The position numbers and the translations under genes were made by a program. This document shows, in pieces, positions 5,076-7,916 of a stretch of DNA of 7,916 nucleotides. The stretch spans positions 1-7,916 of the forward strand of contig CAYZRZ010000104.1 of NCBI GenBank assembly GCA_964480995.1, given 5' to 3'. The DNA is from UBA1038 sp964480995. GTDB taxonomy: Bacteria; Bacillota; Clostridia; Christensenellales; Aristaeellaceae. Each line of letters starts with the position of its first letter. Within the stretch, counting starts at the first letter, position 1. The notes beneath the pieces were generated by a model. That model was given only the letters and a program-made list of their open reading frames with translations. It searched no databases and was not told where the DNA came from.

Positions 5076-6528
5076 TACGAGCTTTATGCGCAAGGAACTT
5101 CGCAACGCGTATATGCAGCAGAAGTTTTCAAGAAACCGCCAGCTCTCCCTGGGGCTGTTCCTGGGGCTGATTTCCTTCGCGATCTACTTCAGCCTGCAGA
5201 CGCTCAAGCAGAGTGTCGTATCGGACGCGGCGCCCCAGCTGATGATGCCAAGCTACTTCTCCACCCTCTATATTTATCTGTTCGTTTCCCTGATCTTCAA
5301 CGTGGTCTTCTATATCACCAACTACGAGTACATGACCTTCATCGAGGTCATCCGCAATAAGTGGTATCCCCTGGTGCAGCTTGGCTACAAGCCGACGCGG
5401 CTGATCGCGCTGAAGATGATCGGCAGGTTCGTCTTCCAGGGGGCCGTGTACTCGATCGGCTTTGTGGCGACCATTTTTCTTTCTTCCTTTTTGAAGTTTC
5501 CGCTGGTGCTTGACTATATTATTCCCATGTATATCATGGGCCTGATCGATATCCTGATCCTGGCGGCGGTTTCCCTGACGGTGTCGCTGTTTTTAAGTGA
5601 CATCACCAATGCCCGCTACATCGTGGGCCTTCTTGCCGCGGGGCTGTTCATATTCAAGCTTGCGTCCGGCTACTACGATGTGCTGGCCAACCGTGTGCTG
5701 ATGAGCAGCCTTTCCAACATGCTGGACGCGGGGCAGACGGTGTTTATGTCGGTCTCAGGCGCCCTGATCATTGCCTGTGTGGTGATCTGCCTGGTCTACG
5801 GCAACCTGATGGCGCGGGTCTATCATCCTGCCCTGCTGGACCGGCTGCCGACGCTGACAAACAAGCAGGCAGGCACCATCGTGCTCAAGAGCGCTTCATC
5901 CGCCGATTCCAAAAAGCGTGAGGTGGAGGCGAGCACCGAGCTGACAATGCGCAGGCAGGGCGGAAATTTGCCTTCCATCATCAGCGCCGTCCTCATGCTG
6001 ACGGTGATCATCGGCATGCTGGGCATCAACATCGTTGTGCTGGCCTTCGGCTATGCCTCGCCTGAGCGCGAAACATCCATCAACGGCATGATCCCCTATG
6101 TGTTCCAATCCTCCACCATGGAACCGCATATCTTGCTCAACGACCTGGCGGTGTTTCAGAAGGTGGATAAGACATCCAGGCTGGATGTCGGGGATGTGTT
6201 GCTGTTCAAGGATCTGGCCGGGGTGGTCAACGTAGCGGAACTGACCGGCTATGAAACGGATGAACTGACGAATGAACCGACAGGTCGGCTTGAAACGGAT
6301 GTGAGCAATTACGTGGATGAGCGCTACCGCGGCCTGGCCGCCCAGACGATCGAACGCGGCCAGGTCTACGCCGTACATGATTACAACAACCGCTGGCTGG
6401 GCGCTATTATCCTGTTTGCCAACACCATACTGGGCCGCCTGATCTTCCTGCTGATCCCGACAGTTATGATTTTCTTCTACGAACCGGTGACCAAGTTTTT
6501 CAGAAACATTTCAAAGGAACAGCAGTAG
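5065..6528 (+). CDS. ABC-permease-like membrane protein with a C-terminal, degenerate signal-peptidase-like domain
   Basis: 487 residues. The ATG at 5065 overlaps the ATPase-homologue stop and has GGAGG 12 nt upstream. Residues 1-250 hold about six hydrophobic segments (near 28-45, 64-86, 121-145, 150-176, 184-202, 228-250), like an ABC-2-type permease. After a polar loop comes a TM (304-328), an extracytoplasmic domain (about 335-445) and a final TM (446-472). That last third has the plan of a SipW-type signal peptidase. P-Y-V-F-Q-S-S-T-M-E-P aligns with S-Y-V-V-E-T-G-S-M-I-P of the neighbouring peptidase, and L-D-V-G-D-V-L-L-F with P-A-V-G-D-I-I-T-Y. The residue before Met is Thr351 instead of Ser, and the I-T-H region reads V-N-V (388-390), so the base is gone. 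It is probably non-catalytic: a receptor, scaffold or channel for the secreted subunits (inference). The fusion call rests on motif spacing read by eye. Confidence 0.82.
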   Translation: MIYNTSFMRKELRNAYMQQKFSRNRQLSLGLFLGLISFAIYFSLQTLKQSVVSDAAPQLMMPSYFSTLYIYLFVSLIFNVVFYITNYEYMTFIEVIRNKWYPLVQLGYKPTRLIALKMIGRFVFQGAVYSIGFVATIFLSSFLKFPLVLDYIIPMYIMGLIDILILAAVSLTVSLFLSDITNARYIVGLLAAGLFIFKLASGYYDVLANRVLMSSLSNMLDAGQTVFMSVSGALIIACVVICLVYGNLMARVYHPALLDRLPTLTNKQAGTIVLKSASSADSKKREVEASTELTMRRQGGNLPSIISAVLMLTVIIGMLGINIVVLAFGYASPERETSINGMIPYVFQSSTMEPHILLNDLAVFQKVDKTSRLDVGDVLLFKDLAGVVNVAELTGYETDELTNEPTGRLETDVSNYVDERYRGLAAQTIERGQVYAVHDYNNRWLGAIILFANTILGRLIFLLIPTVMIFFYEPVTKFFRNISKEQQ

Positions 6529-6536
6529 AAGCCCAT

Positions 6537-6581
6537 ACCAATAAAGCAGGAGCCGCATGACGCGGCCCCTGCTTTATTGGT
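6537..6581. terminator. Long hairpin between convergent operons (probable bidirectional terminator)
   Basis: A 14-bp perfect stem (ACCAATAAAGCAGG at 6537-6550 with its complement at 6568-6581), one A/C mismatch, then a 5-bp GCCGC/GCGGC stem and a 5-nt loop. It starts 8 bp after the permease stop and ends 20 bp before the atpC stop. No clean U-run follows on either strand, only AT-rich DNA, so it may act as a bidirectional terminator or as a 3' stabilising hairpin. Confidence 0.75.
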
Positions 6582-6601
6582 AAATAAATTGATATTATGC
6601 T

Positions 6602-7036
6602 TCAGTTATTGATCTTATTCCTGTTGCTGACCCTCAGCCTGGCCATGGCTCGGGCCATCATGGAGCGCGCGAGGTAATATTCCTGCATGCTCTTTTGCTG
6701 CCGCAGCTTGGCCTGCGCGGCGCGGGCATCGCGCTCGGCGCGTTTCTGGTCAATCTCCCAGGACCATTCCGCCGTCTGCAGCATCAGCAGCACATGGTGC
6801 TGGGTCACGGCGGCAAAGCCGGCGGAGCAGGCGGCGATATCGGTCTGGGGCTTGCCGTTCTTCTCATAGGTCACGCGGATCTCGCCCTCGATGACGGAGA
6901 TGACCATGGGCTCGTGGCCGGGCTCTATGCCCAGCTCCCCGTCGGGGGCAGGCAGGATGAGCCGGTCAATGTAGCCGTCGTAAAAGGCGTGCTCCGGCGT
7001 CAGTATATTCAGGTGGATCGGGTCGGGCTTAGCCAT
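6602..7036 (-). CDS. atpC: F1 ATP synthase epsilon subunit
   Basis: 144 residues from the ATG at 7036, with GGAGGAAGG just upstream inside the end of atpD. The longer open frame to 7138 lies wholly within atpD and is rejected. The N-terminal beta-sandwich has I-H-L-N-I-L-T-P-E (7-15), L-P-A-P-D-G-E-L-G-I-E-P-G-H (28-41) and a Gly/Phe-rich A-G-F-A-A-V, all standard. The C-terminal helices contain I-D-Q-K-R-A, matching the I-D-x-x-R-A ATP-binding motif of bacterial epsilon subunits, which lets the subunit inhibit ATP hydrolysis when ATP is low. Length is normal, with a slightly extended basic tail R-V-S-N-R-N-K-I-N-N. It overlaps atpD by 8 bp and ends the operon. It sits in the central stalk of the F1 sector at the membrane. 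Confidence 0.97.
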   Translation of the reverse strand: MAKPDPIHLNILTPEHAFYDGYIDRLILPAPDGELGIEPGHEPMVISVIEGEIRVTYEKNGKPQTDIAACSAGFAAVTQHHVLLMLQTAEWSWEIDQKRAERDARAAQAKLRQQKSMQEYYLARSMMARAMARLRVSNRNKINN

Positions 7037-7916
7037 TGCGGCCTTCCTCCATCTTTTTGGCCTGGCGGCGCACGTCCTCCAGGTCTCCCGCCATGAAGAA
7101 GGCGGCCTCGGGCAGATCATCCGCTTCGCCGTCCACAATGGCTTTGAAGGAAGCGATGGTATCCTTCAGCTTCACGTAGCGGCCGGGGATGCCGGTGAAT
7201 ACTTCCGCCACAAACATGGGCTGCGACAGGAAGCGCTGGATGCGCCGCGCGCGGTACACCGTCTGCTTGTCTTCCTCAGACAGTTCCTCCATGCCCAGGA
7301 TCGCTATGATATCCTGCAGCTCGCGGTAGCGCTGCAGGGCTTCCTGCACGCGCAGGGCCACCTTGTGGTGCTCCTCTCCCACGATGTCGGGATCGAGGAT
7401 ACGAGAGGAGGAATCAAGCGGGCTGACGGCCGGGTAAATGCCCAGCTCCGCCACCTGGCGTGAAAGCACCGTCGTCGCGTCCAGGTGAGAGAAAATGGCG
7501 GCGGGCGCCGGGTCGGTCAGATCATCCGCCGGCACGTAGATGGCCTGCACGGAGGTGATGGAACCGTCCGACGTGGAGGCGATGCGCTCTTCCAGGGCGC
7601 CAACCTCTGTGGCCAGGGTAGGCTGATAGCCCACGGCGGAGGGCATGCGGCCAAGCAAGGCCGATACCTCGCTGCCCGCCTGAATATAGCGGAAGATGTT
7701 GTCAATAAACAGCAGCACATCCTGATGCTTCACATCGCGGAAGTATTCCGCCAGGGTCAGGCCCGTCATGGCCACGCGCATGCGCGCTCCCGGCGGCTCG
7801 TTCATCTGGCCGAAGACCAGCGCGGTTTTGTCGATAACGCCCGACTGGTTCATCTCGGTCAGCAGGTCATTGCCCTCGCGGCTGCGCTCGCCCACGCCTG
7901 TGAATATGGAGTAGCC
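7029..7916 (-). CDS. atpD: F1 ATP synthase beta subunit (partial, N-terminus off window)
   Basis: 295 codons are visible; the frame runs open to the right edge, where it reads G-Y-S-I-F-T-G-V-G-E-R-S-R-E-G-N-D, the segment just after the P-loop. About 170 N-terminal residues including Walker A are therefore missing. Present are F-G-Q-M-N-E-P-P-G-A-R, the Walker B strand V-L-L-F-I-D-N-I-F-R-Y, S-A-L-L-G-R-M-P-S-A-V-G-Y-Q-P-T-L, the loop A-I-Y-V-P-A-D-D-L-T-D-P-A-P, P-A-V-S-P-L-D-S-S-S-R-I-L and a D/E-E-L-S-E-E-D-K lever region. This is the catalytic subunit that makes ATP from ADP and phosphate in F1. An apparent start at 7895 is an internal GTG valine. The downstream atpC overlap gives the usual atpD-atpC order. 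The ion used (H+ or Na+) cannot be told from this subunit. Confidence 0.98.
   Translation of the reverse strand, partial: GYSIFTGVGERSREGNDLLTEMNQSGVIDKTALVFGQMNEPPGARMRVAMTGLTLAEYFRDVKHQDVLLFIDNIFRYIQAGSEVSALLGRMPSAVGYQPTLATEVGALEERIASTSDGSITSVQAIYVPADDLTDPAPAAIFSHLDATTVLSRQVAELGIYPAVSPLDSSSRILDPDIVGEEHHKVALRVQEALQRYRELQDIIAILGMEELSEEDKQTVYRARRIQRFLSQPMFVAEVFTGIPGRYVKLKDTIASFKAIVDGEADDLPEAAFFMAGDLEDVRRQAKKMEEGRNG

Noticed and set aside
7037..7138. N-terminal extension of atpC to 7138
   Set aside because: It lies inside atpD in another frame; the family N-terminus and ribosome binding site fit the start at 7036.
7029..7895. Start of atpD at 7895
   Set aside because: That codon is an internal GTG valine; the beta-subunit sequence continues to the window edge.

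Overview
The window looks like a chromosomal segment of a Gram-positive, Clostridia-like bacterium. The grounds are F1 ATP synthase genes of ordinary bacterial type, strong AGGAGG ribosome binding sites, an ER-type (SipW-like) signal peptidase beside genes with SipW-type signal peptides, and a class I cyclic-di-GMP riboswitch. Coding DNA is GC-rich and the central divergent intergenic region is AT-rich. The exact genus cannot be read from the sequence.

Left half, minus strand (3390 down to 1): one apparent transcription unit. It has a TTGACA/TATTAT promoter (3361-3390), a c-di-GMP-I (GEMM) riboswitch (3251-3330), a hairpin plus U-run that could be its expression platform (3211-3252), and then five closely spaced secreted-protein genes. 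The first four (2511-3089, 1931-2458, 1417-1938, 811-1368) are paralogues of 173-192 residues. Each has a SipW-type signal peptide ending G-[TS]-x-L-A-x-Y or similar, followed by one TasA/camelysin-like beta-rich domain. The fifth (766 to beyond the left edge) has a signal peptide, a 60-residue Pro-Thr/Ser linker and an unknown domain, and is cut by the window edge.

Centre, plus strand (3457-6581): a divergent three-gene unit. It holds a SipW-like signal peptidase with Ser-His catalytic residues (3520-4059), an ABC-type ATPase homologue whose nucleotide-binding motifs all appear lost (4065-5075), and a polytopic permease-like protein (5065-6528). The C-terminal third of the permease-like protein has the TM / signal-peptidase-like domain / TM plan, but the active-site residues are replaced. 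A long hairpin at 6537-6581 closes the unit.

Right end, minus strand: the end of an F1 ATP synthase operon, atpD (partial, N-terminus off the window) and atpC, overlapping by 8 bp. This is housekeeping DNA convergent with the secretion cluster.

Reading of the whole: the most notable content is a candidate c-di-GMP-controlled surface-fibre or matrix system. The minus operon supplies several fibre-like subunits. The plus operon supplies their dedicated signal peptidase and a two-component, ABC-transporter-shaped membrane complex in which both the ATPase and the fused peptidase-like domain look catalytically dead. I do not recognise that pair as a described system. The link between the two operons is inferred from their arrangement and the shared SipW theme.
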